Shown piece after piece: positions 49,340 through 56,167 of a DNA stretch of 64,000 bases. The stretch comes from Verrucomicrobiota bacterium. GTDB lineage: Bacteria; Verrucomicrobiota; Verrucomicrobiia; Limisphaerales; JACRJZ01. The stretch's first letter is position 1; the number at the start of each line of letters is the position of its first letter. The notes under the pieces are model-generated. The model did no database searches and had not been told where the DNA came from. It worked only from the letters and a program-made list of their open reading frames with translations. The stretch lies in contig JACRJZ010000091.1 in the NCBI GenBank assembly GCA_016219875.1, positions 1 through 64,000 on the forward strand. Reading direction: 5' to 3'. Made by a program: the position numbers and the translations under genes.

Positions 49340-50283
49340 GGGATGGGAAAATCCGAAACGCGAAATCCGAAATTCGAAACAAATTCGAAATCCGAAATCC
49401 GAGACGTGCGTTCGGCAGCCGGAAGGCGTAGCGCAGAGTTCCACTCTGCTGTATCGCGGATTTCCAATCCGCTGGCGGTGCGAACTTCGGACGACTGGCC
49501 GACTGGAAGTCGGCGATACAGCAGACTGGAAGTCTGCGCTACGTCGGCGAGCAAATCTGTCAGGAGTTCTATGCTCGCTTCAACCTTCGGCGCAAGGCTG
49601 GCTCCTTTCCGGAGCGATGCGGGTTGCACGCCAAGGAGCCACGCTTTCGTTGTGCCGCGAGCATCGATCATCTTGGCCAACAGACCGAGGGAAAGCTTGT
49701 GCGTGGAGACTTGCGGGAAACGGGCCGCTATTTCCGATGAGTTCAGCAACACAACCGCGCCGGGTTCCCCGCCAAATTCCACAGCGTCGAGGAAGAGCAC
49801 ATGGTCGAATTCGCCGTTGGCCAGTTGTGTTATATGGCGCTCAGGCGTCATGCCGGCGAGGATGACGGCCCGTCCGCCCTGCGAAGCCCTGCCGTCGCGG
49901 AGCGACACGGTGAAGGTAGCCGTGGACTTTAGTCCACGGACGGGCGGCAGCCCAGCCGCGTCCGTCGCGGAGCGACGGTTGAAATCCGCGTCGAGTCGGT
50001 CGTCGCTACGCGACGAAGGCCCTTTCTCGTCATCGCACCGTGGGTTGAAACCCACGGCTACCTTCGCAGGATCGCTCCGCGATCCAACCTGGTCATCATC
50101 GTCGTGGTTTCGGTTTTCGTACTTCAGATTTCTTTCCGATTTCGGATTTCGGATTTCGGATTTCAACAGCCGTTCCGCCACCCTCACCCCGAACCCATCA
50201 TCCCCGCACTCCACGTTCCCCACGCCGACCACGCAGACGCGGCCTTGCAGGATTTCTTGGAGTTGTTGGCGCAAATCGTTCAT
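49333..50283 (-). CDS. hycI: Hydrogenase maturation protease HycI with repeat-encoded insertions
   Basis: Cleaves the C-terminal peptide of the large subunit after nickel insertion. It has GVGNVECGDDGFG (21-32) with the Ni-binding acidic residue, VLFLDAVEFGGEPG (162-175), STHKLSLGLLA (193-203) and WLLGVQPAS. Normal length is about 150-170 residues; this frame has 316. Residues about 43-137 (SEIRNPKSERN ... LKSTATFTVSLRDG) are encoded by a 7-bp-unit run plus a palindromic repeat. Residues about 249-316 read through another repeat into the spacer. The core is intact and in frame, so it may still be active. It overlaps the next upstream gene by 1 base. Confidence 0.8.
   Translation of the reverse strand: MNDLRQQLQEILQGRVCVVGVGNVECGDDGFGVRVAERLLKSEIRNPKSERNLKYENRNHDDDDQVGSRSDPAKVAVGFNPRCDDEKGPSSRSDDRLDADFNRRSATDAAGLPPVRGLKSTATFTVSLRDGRASQGGRAVILAGMTPERHITQLANGEFDHVLFLDAVEFGGEPGAVVLLNSSEIAARFPQVSTHKLSLGLLAKMIDARGTTKAWLLGVQPASLRKGASLAPKVEASIELLTDLLADVAQTSSLLYRRLPVGQSSEVRTASGLEIRDTAEWNSALRLPAAERTSRISDFEFVSNFGFRVSDFPIPC
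49348..49402. repeat. Arm of ATTTCGG-type 7-bp units (left)
   Basis: GAAATCCG units in tandem, complementary to the run at 50124-50167. The two arms lie 720 bases apart and enclose most of hycI. This arm encodes the last residues of the extended HycI frame (SDFEFVSNFGFRVSDF). Confidence 0.75.
49427..49543. repeat. GTAGCGCAG palindromic repeat, copy 2 (in the HycI tail)
   Basis: Arms CGTAGCGCAGAGTTCC and GGAAGTCTGCGCTACG with inner hairpin units (GTATCGC / GCGATAC). It is read in frame as the C-terminal extension of the HycI protein. Confidence 0.85.
49893..50086. repeat. GAAGGTAGCCGTGG palindromic repeat inside hycI
   Basis: GAAGGTAGCCGTGG at 49912 and its exact complement CCACGGCTACCTTC ending near 50065. 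Each is followed inward by a hairpin (CCGTGGAC / GTCCACGG; CCGTGGGTT / AACCCACGG). Outer arms TCGCGGAGCGAC / TCGCTCCGCGA extend it. It is open in the HycI frame throughout. Confidence 0.85.
50124..50167. repeat. Arm of ATTTCGG-type 7-bp units (right)
   Basis: Four tandem GGATTTC units with degenerate ends; the complement of the arm at 49348-49402. It encodes SEIRNPKSERNLKY in HycI. Confidence 0.75.
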
Positions 50284-51128
50284 CAGATGTCCTCGCCGAG
50301 CTTCTTGATTTGTTCGTAGGTGAACACCGGGCCGTCCACGCAGACGTAGGCCACGCCGATGCAGCAATGGCCGCACTTGCCCACGCCGCATTTCATGTAG
50401 CGCTCCAGCGTCGAAACGATGCTGCGCTCCGGGAAGCCCATCGCGAGCAGGTCCTTGATCACGAAGCGGAACATGATCGGAGGGCCGCAGACGAACGCGA
50501 CGGTGTTGTCGATCGGAACCTGCACGCCAGGCTTCTTGAAGAGGCTGCCCACGACGCCGACGTTGCCGGTCCAGCCCTCCGCCGCGCGATCCACCGTGAG
50601 ATGGCACTCGACGCCGGCGGATTGTTCCCAGTCGCGCAGATTGTCGCGATACATCAGGTCGCGGGGCGTGCGGGCACCGAGGAAAATCTGGATGCTCTTG
50701 AAATTCTGCCGATGCGCCAGCGCGTAGATGATGCACGAGCGCAGCGGAATCAGTCCGATGCCGCCAGCGACGAAGACGAGGTTCTTGCCGAAGTAATCCT
50801 CCATCGGAAAACCGTTCCCGTACGGACCGCGCACGGCAAACTTCTCGCCTGGTTTCAGCGCGTGAAGCGCCGCCGTGCAACTGCCGACGGTGCGGATGGT
50901 GAAAAAGGTTTCAGCCTCCGTCGGGCTGGGTGGAAGCGACGCTGGAAACTCGCCCGTGCCGAACAACGACACCTGCGCGAACTGGCCAGGGCGGAAGTTG
51001 CGAAACTTGCGCTGTTCCTCCGCGTCCTCGAAGTGCCAATAGAACGTCTTGACCTCATGAATCTCGTCCACCACGCGGTCGAGGACGGCGGGCTTGGGCA
51101 GATAAATGTTGTCGGTGGCGGAGGGCAT
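50283..51128 (-). CDS. FAD/NAD(P)-binding diaphorase subunit (HydG/sulfhydrogenase gamma-like)
   Basis: A 281-residue ferredoxin-NADP reductase-fold protein. The FAD domain has FRPGQFAQVSLFG and FFTIRTVGSCTAAL. The NAD(P) domain has VFVAGGIGLIPLRSCI and FVCGPPIMFRFV. The C-terminal Cys motif, Cys247/252/255/263 (KCGVGKCGHCCIG ... VCVDGPVF), holds a [2Fe-2S] cluster as in group 3b hydrogenase gamma and dihydroorotate dehydrogenase electron subunits. It would pass electrons between NAD(P)H and the complex. The start ATG 51128 avoids repeat-encoded codons. Confidence 0.9.
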   Translation of the reverse strand: MPSATDNIYLPKPAVLDRVVDEIHEVKTFYWHFEDAEEQRKFRNFRPGQFAQVSLFGTGEFPASLPPSPTEAETFFTIRTVGSCTAALHALKPGEKFAVRGPYGNGFPMEDYFGKNLVFVAGGIGLIPLRSCIIYALAHRQNFKSIQIFLGARTPRDLMYRDNLRDWEQSAGVECHLTVDRAAEGWTGNVGVVGSLFKKPGVQVPIDNTVAFVCGPPIMFRFVIKDLLAMGFPERSIVSTLERYMKCGVGKCGHCCIGVAYVCVDGPVFTYEQIKKLGEDI

Positions 51129-51133
51129 TTCAG

Positions 51134-51393
51134 GAATGACCAATGGCCAATGACCAATGAGGCAATTTCAAAACCCCGTAGCAGCCGACGTGAGGAGGCT
51201 CAAACTCGAAAGAAATCAGAGCCTCCTCACGTCGGCTGCTACAGCTTTGAAAGAGGCTCCAATGACAAAGGAATGACCAAGCTCCAATGATCAATACGCG
51301 AAGCGCTCGCACAGTCCCGGTCGAAGCTCTCAAAGTGGCGGCTTGGCCATTGGTCATTGGAAATTTCTTGGTCATTGCGTCATTGGTCATTGG
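51134..51393. repeat. ATTGGTC-type 7-bp-unit inverted arms around a GTAGCAGCC palindrome
   Basis: CCAATGG/CCAATGA units at 51141-51160 and their complement, ATTGGTC units, at 51348-51393. Between them lies GTAGCAGCC copy 4 and a short CCAATGA run (51261-51287). The right arm encodes the last residues (TNDQ) and stop of the upstream iron-sulfur protein. Confidence 0.75.
51178..51242. repeat. GTAGCAGCC palindromic repeat, copy 4
   Basis: Perfect 24-base inverted arms around a 17-base centre, with flanks TTTCAAAAC / GCTTTGAAA shared with copy 3. It lies in the hydrogenase operon between the iron-sulfur and diaphorase genes. Confidence 0.92.
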
Positions 51394-52465
51394 TTTTTTC
51401 GGTCTCCGCCGTCGCTCGCCGGATCATCTCAACCACGCTCGGCATTCCCACGTCGCCGTGGCAGACGGCGGCGCAGCGCCCGCAGCCCATGCAGGCCACG
51501 CTCAACTCCCGCTGGATGAAATAGTGCGCCAGCTTGCGGAAGAAGCGGCGATTGCGGCGGTCGTGGACGGCCTTGCGCGGGTTGTGTCCGCCCGCCATCC
51601 GCGTGAAGCCCTGCAACGCGCAAGCGTCCCAGATGCGCACGCGCTCAATCTCGTTCGGGCCGACCTGGCGATCACTCACCGTGAAGCAGGTGCAAGCCGG
51701 GCAGACGTAGGTGCAGCCGCCGCATTCAAGGCAGCGGTTGCCGATTTCCTCCCACGTCTTGTCGAGAATCTTGCCTTGCGAGACGTAGCGAACGGTGGCG
51801 GGGAACCAACTGGTCGTGTTTTTGAAACGCTTGCGGACTTCGTCGAGGATGGCGCGGCGTTTCTCGACGTGGGCTGCGGTGGCCTTCTTGAAGATCGGTT
51901 CCGCGAACATCGCTTCGCCCGCCGACGTACCAGCCACAGCCATGAATTCGCCATCGCGGAGATCCATGAGTTGAAGATCGAAATGGTCGCGCGCGGCGGG
52001 GCCGGTGTCGGCGCATAGACAGAAACATTCGTCGCTGATGTCGCGCTCAGGATCGGTGCAGACCACGTTGACGAGGAAAAGATTCTTGCGGCGGCGGTCG
52101 TAGTAGGTATCACGGAAATCGCGGCCCAGGTAGAACCGGTCGAGATGCCAGATGCCGGCCACGTCGCAGGAACGGAGGCCGAAGATGGCGCGCTTGGGTT
52201 CGTCGAACGTCGGCTCAATCTTCCAGTCGCCGTTGGCGCGTTGCACTTTGAGAAGCCGTTCGATGTGCGGTAGCACGTAACGCTTTGGCGGGTAGTAGGG
52301 ATTCGGCAGGTGAATCTGAATCTCGTCGCGATTCGCGTCCGTGACGGTGTCGAAGAACGTGTCGCGCCCGCGCCCGCAAAATGGCGCCAGGACTTCGTGG
52401 CCTTGCGCGCGAAGCAGGTCCACGATCTTGAGCACGTCGGCACGGTTGAGAAGACGGGCGCGCAT
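51380..52465 (-). CDS. Iron-sulfur subunit (HydB/sulfhydrogenase beta / AsrA-like)
   Basis: A 361-residue protein with the 4Fe-4S dicluster motifs CLECGGCTYVCPACTC (about 250) and CMGCGRCAAVCHGDVG (about 333). The N-terminal part (RAIFGLRSCDVAGIWHLDRF) is typical of the beta subunit of group 3b hydrogenases and anaerobic sulfite reductase A. It pairs with the diaphorase subunit to form an NAD(P)H-ferredoxin type electron module. Its stop lies in a repeat arm; its start is 2 bases after the stop of the formate-dehydrogenase-like gene. Confidence 0.9.
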   Translation of the reverse strand: MRARLLNRADVLKIVDLLRAQGHEVLAPFCGRGRDTFFDTVTDANRDEIQIHLPNPYYPPKRYVLPHIERLLKVQRANGDWKIEPTFDEPKRAIFGLRSCDVAGIWHLDRFYLGRDFRDTYYDRRRKNLFLVNVVCTDPERDISDECFCLCADTGPAARDHFDLQLMDLRDGEFMAVAGTSAGEAMFAEPIFKKATAAHVEKRRAILDEVRKRFKNTTSWFPATVRYVSQGKILDKTWEEIGNRCLECGGCTYVCPACTCFTVSDRQVGPNEIERVRIWDACALQGFTRMAGGHNPRKAVHDRRNRRFFRKLAHYFIQRELSVACMGCGRCAAVCHGDVGMPSVVEMIRRATAETEKTNDQ

Positions 52466-52467
52466 GA

Positions 52468-54504
52468 TCAGGCTTTCTCCAATCGCACGTAGGCCGGTTT
52501 GCCGCGCGTGCCGAGTTCGACGGGCGCTTTGCCGAGAATCTGTTGCGCCACCTGGCCGACGAAGTAGGGAACACAGACGGTGCCGGGACGGACTTCACCA
52601 GTCACTCGCGCGGCGGTGAGGGCTGAACCTTGTGGCGCGACGAGGCGAATCCGCGCGCCGTCGCGAATCTCGAGTTGCTTCGCGTCGGCGTCGTTGATCT
52701 CGACGAAGCCTTCCGGGTAGTCGAGCAACAGGACGCGAAGTTCGCGCTTCAGGGTTTCGCTGTGCTGGATGAGGACGTTGCGATGCCAGTAATAAAGCGA
52801 TTGGCCAAAGACGAGTGACATCGGGAATTCCTCCGGAGCGCGGGCCGTGACCACCAAACGCGGCACCGGCACGAACTTGAAGGGCCGGCCTGTAATGCCT
52901 TCCGCATAAAGCCGCGTTGTGCCAAGCGGCTTGCTCTTCGTGCAAGGCCACTGGCGGCCATAGTCCTGCGCGAGGTTCTCGTGGCTCGCGCCGGAGTAAA
53001 TCGGGACGGCTTGGCGGATTTCTTCCATCACGTCGGCAGACGAAGCGTAATTCCAATCCGCACCGAGCTTGCCGGCAAGTTGCGCGAATTGCTGCCAAGC
53101 AGGGCGCGGTCCAGCGGGCGGTTCGATGACTTTGGTCGCGAGTTGAATTCGCCGGTCGGTGCTGGTGAACGTCACTTCCTCCTCGCCGAACGCCACCAGC
53201 GGCAAGACGACGTGCGCGAACTGCGCCGTGCTGGTCATGAACAAATGCTGGACCACCACGAGATCGAGTTGCTGGAGCGTGGCTGCGGCATCGGACACGG
53301 AAGCCGTCGTGACTGGATCGTAGCGGCAAAGCCAGAGGCCCTTCACTTTGCCGCCAGCGCGGTTCTCAAGGATCACGCGCGAACGCAAGCCAGGCCGCGA
53401 TGACAGTGACTTGGCCCCCCACAGTGATCGCATCCGCTCGCGGGCGTCGCTGTCCAACGCGGAGGCGTAGCCAGGGAGGCGATCGGGCAACATGCCCATG
53501 TCGCAAACGCCCTGGAGGTTGTTGTGCTCCGTGAGCGCGAAGAGGCCGCCCCCGGGCTTGCCAATGTTGCCGGTGAGCAGGGCGAGGTTGATGAGCGATT
53601 GGATGCTGCGGGCGCCGCGGACTTCAATGCCCGTCGAATAGAGAATCGCCGCCGACTTAGCGCGGGCGTAGGCGAGCCCAGCGGCCTCGATCTGCTCCGC
53701 CGGCACGCCACAGATGTCCGCCGCGGTGAGCAGGTCGAACTGTTGCACCTTGGCGAGAAAGGCATCGTATTGGCGGCAATGGGCGTGAATGAACGGCAGG
53801 TTCATCAGCCCTCGATCCACGATGACCTTGGCCATCGCGCCATAAAGCCAGACGCGTGTGCCAGGCTTGTTCTGAAGGAAAAAATCCGCGCTTTCGGCCA
53901 CGCGATGGCGGCGGGCGTCAATGACGATCAGTTTTGCCCCGCCCAGCTTGGCCCGCAGCACGCAGCCACCAATGGTGGGCAGTTGCAGCGCCAAGTCCAC
54001 GCCGTCCACCACGATCACTTCGCTTTGGGCCAGCTCGCCGATGGAGTTGGTCGTAGCCGGCACGCCCAGCATGTCGAGGAGGATGGGGATGCTGTTGTTG
54101 GCATAAACGCCGGTGCCGTGATCCACGTTGTTCGTGCCGATGACGGCGCGAGCGAGTTTCTGGAGCAGGTAGGTTTCCTCGTTCGAGCAACGGGGAGAGT
54201 TGAGGAAGGCGAGCGCGTCCGGGCCGTGCTTGTCGCGGATTTCAGTCATCCTCGAAGCGATGAAACTGAAGGCTTCTTCCCAGCTTGCTGGCTGCAACTT
54301 CCCATCCTTGCGGATGAGCGGCGTCTTCAGGCGATCCGGCGAACTGGCGACTTCATGCACATTCCAGCCGCGGACGCAAATCCGCCCGTGATTCGACGGA
54401 TGCGACATGCTGGGATACACGCCGGTGATCTGGTTGCCGGAAGTCTCCAGGTAGAGGCCGCAGCCGACGCCGCAAAACGTGCAAGTAGTCAAATGGTGCG
54501 CCAT
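52468..54504 (-). CDS. Formate-dehydrogenase-like molybdopterin subunit lacking the active-site Cys/Sec
   Basis: A 678-residue protein of the FdhA/FdhF family. The [4Fe-4S] ligands Cys8, Cys11, Cys15 (CTFCGVGC) and Cys43 (GRICVRG) are present, with Arg45 in place of the usual Lys. The segment NEETYLLQKLARAVIGTNNVDH aligns cleanly with formate dehydrogenases. However, the active-site V-U/C-H-x-P-S stretch reads VYANNS (133-138): Tyr134 for Sec/Cys and Ala135 for His. Formate oxidation is therefore unlikely. It may keep the iron-sulfur relay or structural role, like NuoG in complex I. It is the first gene of the hydrogenase operon. Confidence 0.9.
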   Translation of the reverse strand: MAHHLTTCTFCGVGCGLYLETSGNQITGVYPSMSHPSNHGRICVRGWNVHEVASSPDRLKTPLIRKDGKLQPASWEEAFSFIASRMTEIRDKHGPDALAFLNSPRCSNEETYLLQKLARAVIGTNNVDHGTGVYANNSIPILLDMLGVPATTNSIGELAQSEVIVVDGVDLALQLPTIGGCVLRAKLGGAKLIVIDARRHRVAESADFFLQNKPGTRVWLYGAMAKVIVDRGLMNLPFIHAHCRQYDAFLAKVQQFDLLTAADICGVPAEQIEAAGLAYARAKSAAILYSTGIEVRGARSIQSLINLALLTGNIGKPGGGLFALTEHNNLQGVCDMGMLPDRLPGYASALDSDARERMRSLWGAKSLSSRPGLRSRVILENRAGGKVKGLWLCRYDPVTTASVSDAAATLQQLDLVVVQHLFMTSTAQFAHVVLPLVAFGEEEVTFTSTDRRIQLATKVIEPPAGPRPAWQQFAQLAGKLGADWNYASSADVMEEIRQAVPIYSGASHENLAQDYGRQWPCTKSKPLGTTRLYAEGITGRPFKFVPVPRLVVTARAPEEFPMSLVFGQSLYYWHRNVLIQHSETLKRELRVLLLDYPEGFVEINDADAKQLEIRDGARIRLVAPQGSALTAARVTGEVRPGTVCVPYFVGQVAQQILGKAPVELGTRGKPAYVRLEKA

Positions 54505-54946
54505 GAGGTGCTGGGACCAGAGGAAATGACCCTCGCTGGCAGGTCGCGCGCGTCGATTGCCTGGCGCTCCATCTCGGCCTGTCTTCCCGGCGGTATCTCG
54601 CCGTTGCCTGAACGAGTGGCAGTGTTCACGGAAAAGCTTGGCCGGTGTGTATTCCCAATCGCGTCAGAATGCAATCGTCGAGTTGCACGAGGCGGAAGTA
54701 TCTTCGGCGCTACTGGGCAGATTTTGTGAAACTGCGAGCACGCCGCGCGCGTCAGGAGCTTGCTCGTGGTGCAATATGGCAGGACGAGGCTCTTGCTGAG
54801 ACCAGACGATCGGCTCAACAGGAATCCCGCTCGGCTTGGACTGGCCCTCGGGTTTTGTCCCCAGTCTTCGTCTGGGCGATGATTAAGACGCGAGAACTTT
54901 AGGCTTTTTCTGCCGCGACGACTTGTGTTCAATCACCGCCACTGTG
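54505..54946. other. 442-bp divergent spacer upstream of the hydrogenase operon
   Basis: No gene supported. It must hold the promoter of the hydrogenase operon (minus) and that of the YbjQ gene (plus). I could not recognise clear -35/-10, -24/-12 or operator sequences in it. Confidence 0.4.
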
Positions 54947-55285
54947 ATGAATCAAACGCATCCGTTGACAACAACCGCCTTCGACCTGCCAGGCTACCGC
55001 ACGGCGCGGTCGTTCGGCGTCGTGCGCGGCATCATCGTGCGCTCGCGGTCGATCATCGGCAACGTCGGCGCCGGCATCCAGAGCCTATTTGGCGGGAACA
55101 TTTCGCTCTACACGAGCTTGTGCGAGCGGACGCGCGAAGAGGCCTTTCAGCAGATGCTGGCGCACGCGGGCCAGTTGGGCGCGAACGCGGTCATCGGGGT
55201 GCGCTACGACGCGACAGAACTTTCCGCCGGGATCACAGAAGTGCTCTGCTACGGCACGGCGGTGTTCGTGGAGCCGCTCAAGTGA
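54947..55285 (+). CDS. YbjQ/UPF0145 family protein
   Basis: A 112-residue small cytosolic protein. The fold signature GYRTARSFGVVRGIIVRSRS, then LCERTREEAFQQMLAHAGQLGANAVIGVRYDAT and VLCYGTAV, matches YbjQ-like proteins. Their pentameric or heavy-metal-binding role remains unclear. The start ATG 54947 gives the usual length. It precedes yebC by 45 bases. Confidence 0.9.
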   Translation: MNQTHPLTTTAFDLPGYRTARSFGVVRGIIVRSRSIIGNVGAGIQSLFGGNISLYTSLCERTREEAFQQMLAHAGQLGANAVIGVRYDATELSAGITEVLCYGTAVFVEPLK

Positions 55286-55330
55286 GAGCGGGGCAAATGA
55301 GACTCGAAACCTGAACTCTGAAATCCGGTT

Positions 55331-56062
55331 ATGTCAGGACACAGCAAATGGGCCAAGGTGAAACATTTCAAGGGCGCGATCGACGCCAAGCGGGGGAAGA
55401 TTTTTTCCAAGCTGGCCAAGGAAATCACGATTGCCGCCAAGACCGCCGGCGGCGATCCGGCCATGAACCCGCGGCTGCGCATGGTGCTGCTCAAGTGCCG
55501 CGCGGCGAACATGCCGAATGACAACATTGAGCGCGCCGTCAAGCGCGGCACGGGAGGCGAAGATGGCGTCTCGTACGAGGAACTGACTTACGAGATCTAT
55601 GGCCCGAACGGCGTGGCGATGCTGGTGGAGTTGACCACCGACAACCGCAACCGCACGTCGCAGGAAATCCGCAGCCTGCTTCGGGAACATGGCTGTTCAC
55701 TGGCCAGCGCCGGCTCGGTGACACGGCTGTTTCATCGCAAAGGGCAAATCGTGCTGCCGCGTGAAGCGGTCAACGAAGACCAGTTGATGGAGATCGCGTT
55801 GGAAGCGGGTGCGGAAGATTTCAAGGCGGAAGCGGAGGGCTTCGAGATCATCACCACGCCGGGCCAGTTTGAGGCCGTCCACAAAGCCATCGAAGCGAAG
55901 GGCCTCAAACCGGCGATGGCCGGCATCACGGAGTTGCCGACGATCACGGTCCCGTTGAGCGACCCGCACGCCGTGGCCTCGGTGGAGAAGCTGATCGAAG
56001 CGCTGGAAGATCACGACGACGTGAAGGAGGTCTATTCCAACGCGGAGTTTCCGCACGCATGA
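55331..56062 (+). CDS. yebC: YebC/PmpR family protein (TACO1-like)
   Basis: A 243-residue protein starting MSGHSKWAKVKHFKGAIDAK, the family hallmark. It has NPRLRMVLLKCRAANMPNDNIERAVKRGTG and YEIYGPNGVAMLVELTTDNRNRT in sequence. Members bind DNA as regulators or help ribosomes through proline-rich stretches. No ruvC/ruvA genes follow, although yebC is often beside them. A hairpin of 8-bp units after its stop (56066-56161) may end its transcript. Confidence 0.95.
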   Translation: MSGHSKWAKVKHFKGAIDAKRGKIFSKLAKEITIAAKTAGGDPAMNPRLRMVLLKCRAANMPNDNIERAVKRGTGGEDGVSYEELTYEIYGPNGVAMLVELTTDNRNRTSQEIRSLLREHGCSLASAGSVTRLFHRKGQIVLPREAVNEDQLMEIALEAGAEDFKAEAEGFEIITTPGQFEAVHKAIEAKGLKPAMAGITELPTITVPLSDPHAVASVEKLIEALEDHDDVKEVYSNAEFPHA

Positions 56063-56065
56063 GGG

Positions 56066-56161
56066 AAAGGACCACAGGACTACGGGACCGCGGGACCACG
56101 GAACCGCTAACGGAGGGATTCGTGGTCCCGTGGTCTCGTGGTTCTGTGGTCTTGTAGTTCC
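56066..56161. repeat. Inverted 8-bp-unit repeat after yebC
   Basis: GGACCACN/GGACTACG/GGACCGCG units on the left (56066-56106) and CGTGGTCC/CGTGGTCT/CGTGGTTC units on the right (56121-56161), with a 14-base loop. It forms a stem of about 35 bp between yebC and the RND gene. Confidence 0.8.
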
Positions 56162-56167
56162 AAAGAA

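Noticed and set aside
47420..50308. Plus-strand open frame of 962 codons
   Set aside because: It runs opposite to the hydrogenase antiporter-like and HycI genes, is extremely rich in Arg/His/Gly with no recognisable domain, and is a shadow of high-GC coding sequence.
47411..54504. Complex I (NADH:quinone oxidoreductase) instead of a hydrogenase
   Set aside because: The large subunit keeps both CxxC pairs for nickel, a HycI protease is encoded, and NuoA, J, K, M, N, E and F are absent.
52468..54504. Selenocysteine formate dehydrogenase with in-frame TGA
   Set aside because: The frame has no internal TGA; the position of Sec/Cys is a Tyr codon.
54505..54946. tRNA or riboswitch in the long divergent spacer
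   Set aside because: No cloverleaf, T-loop sequence or known aptamer core could be found on either strand.
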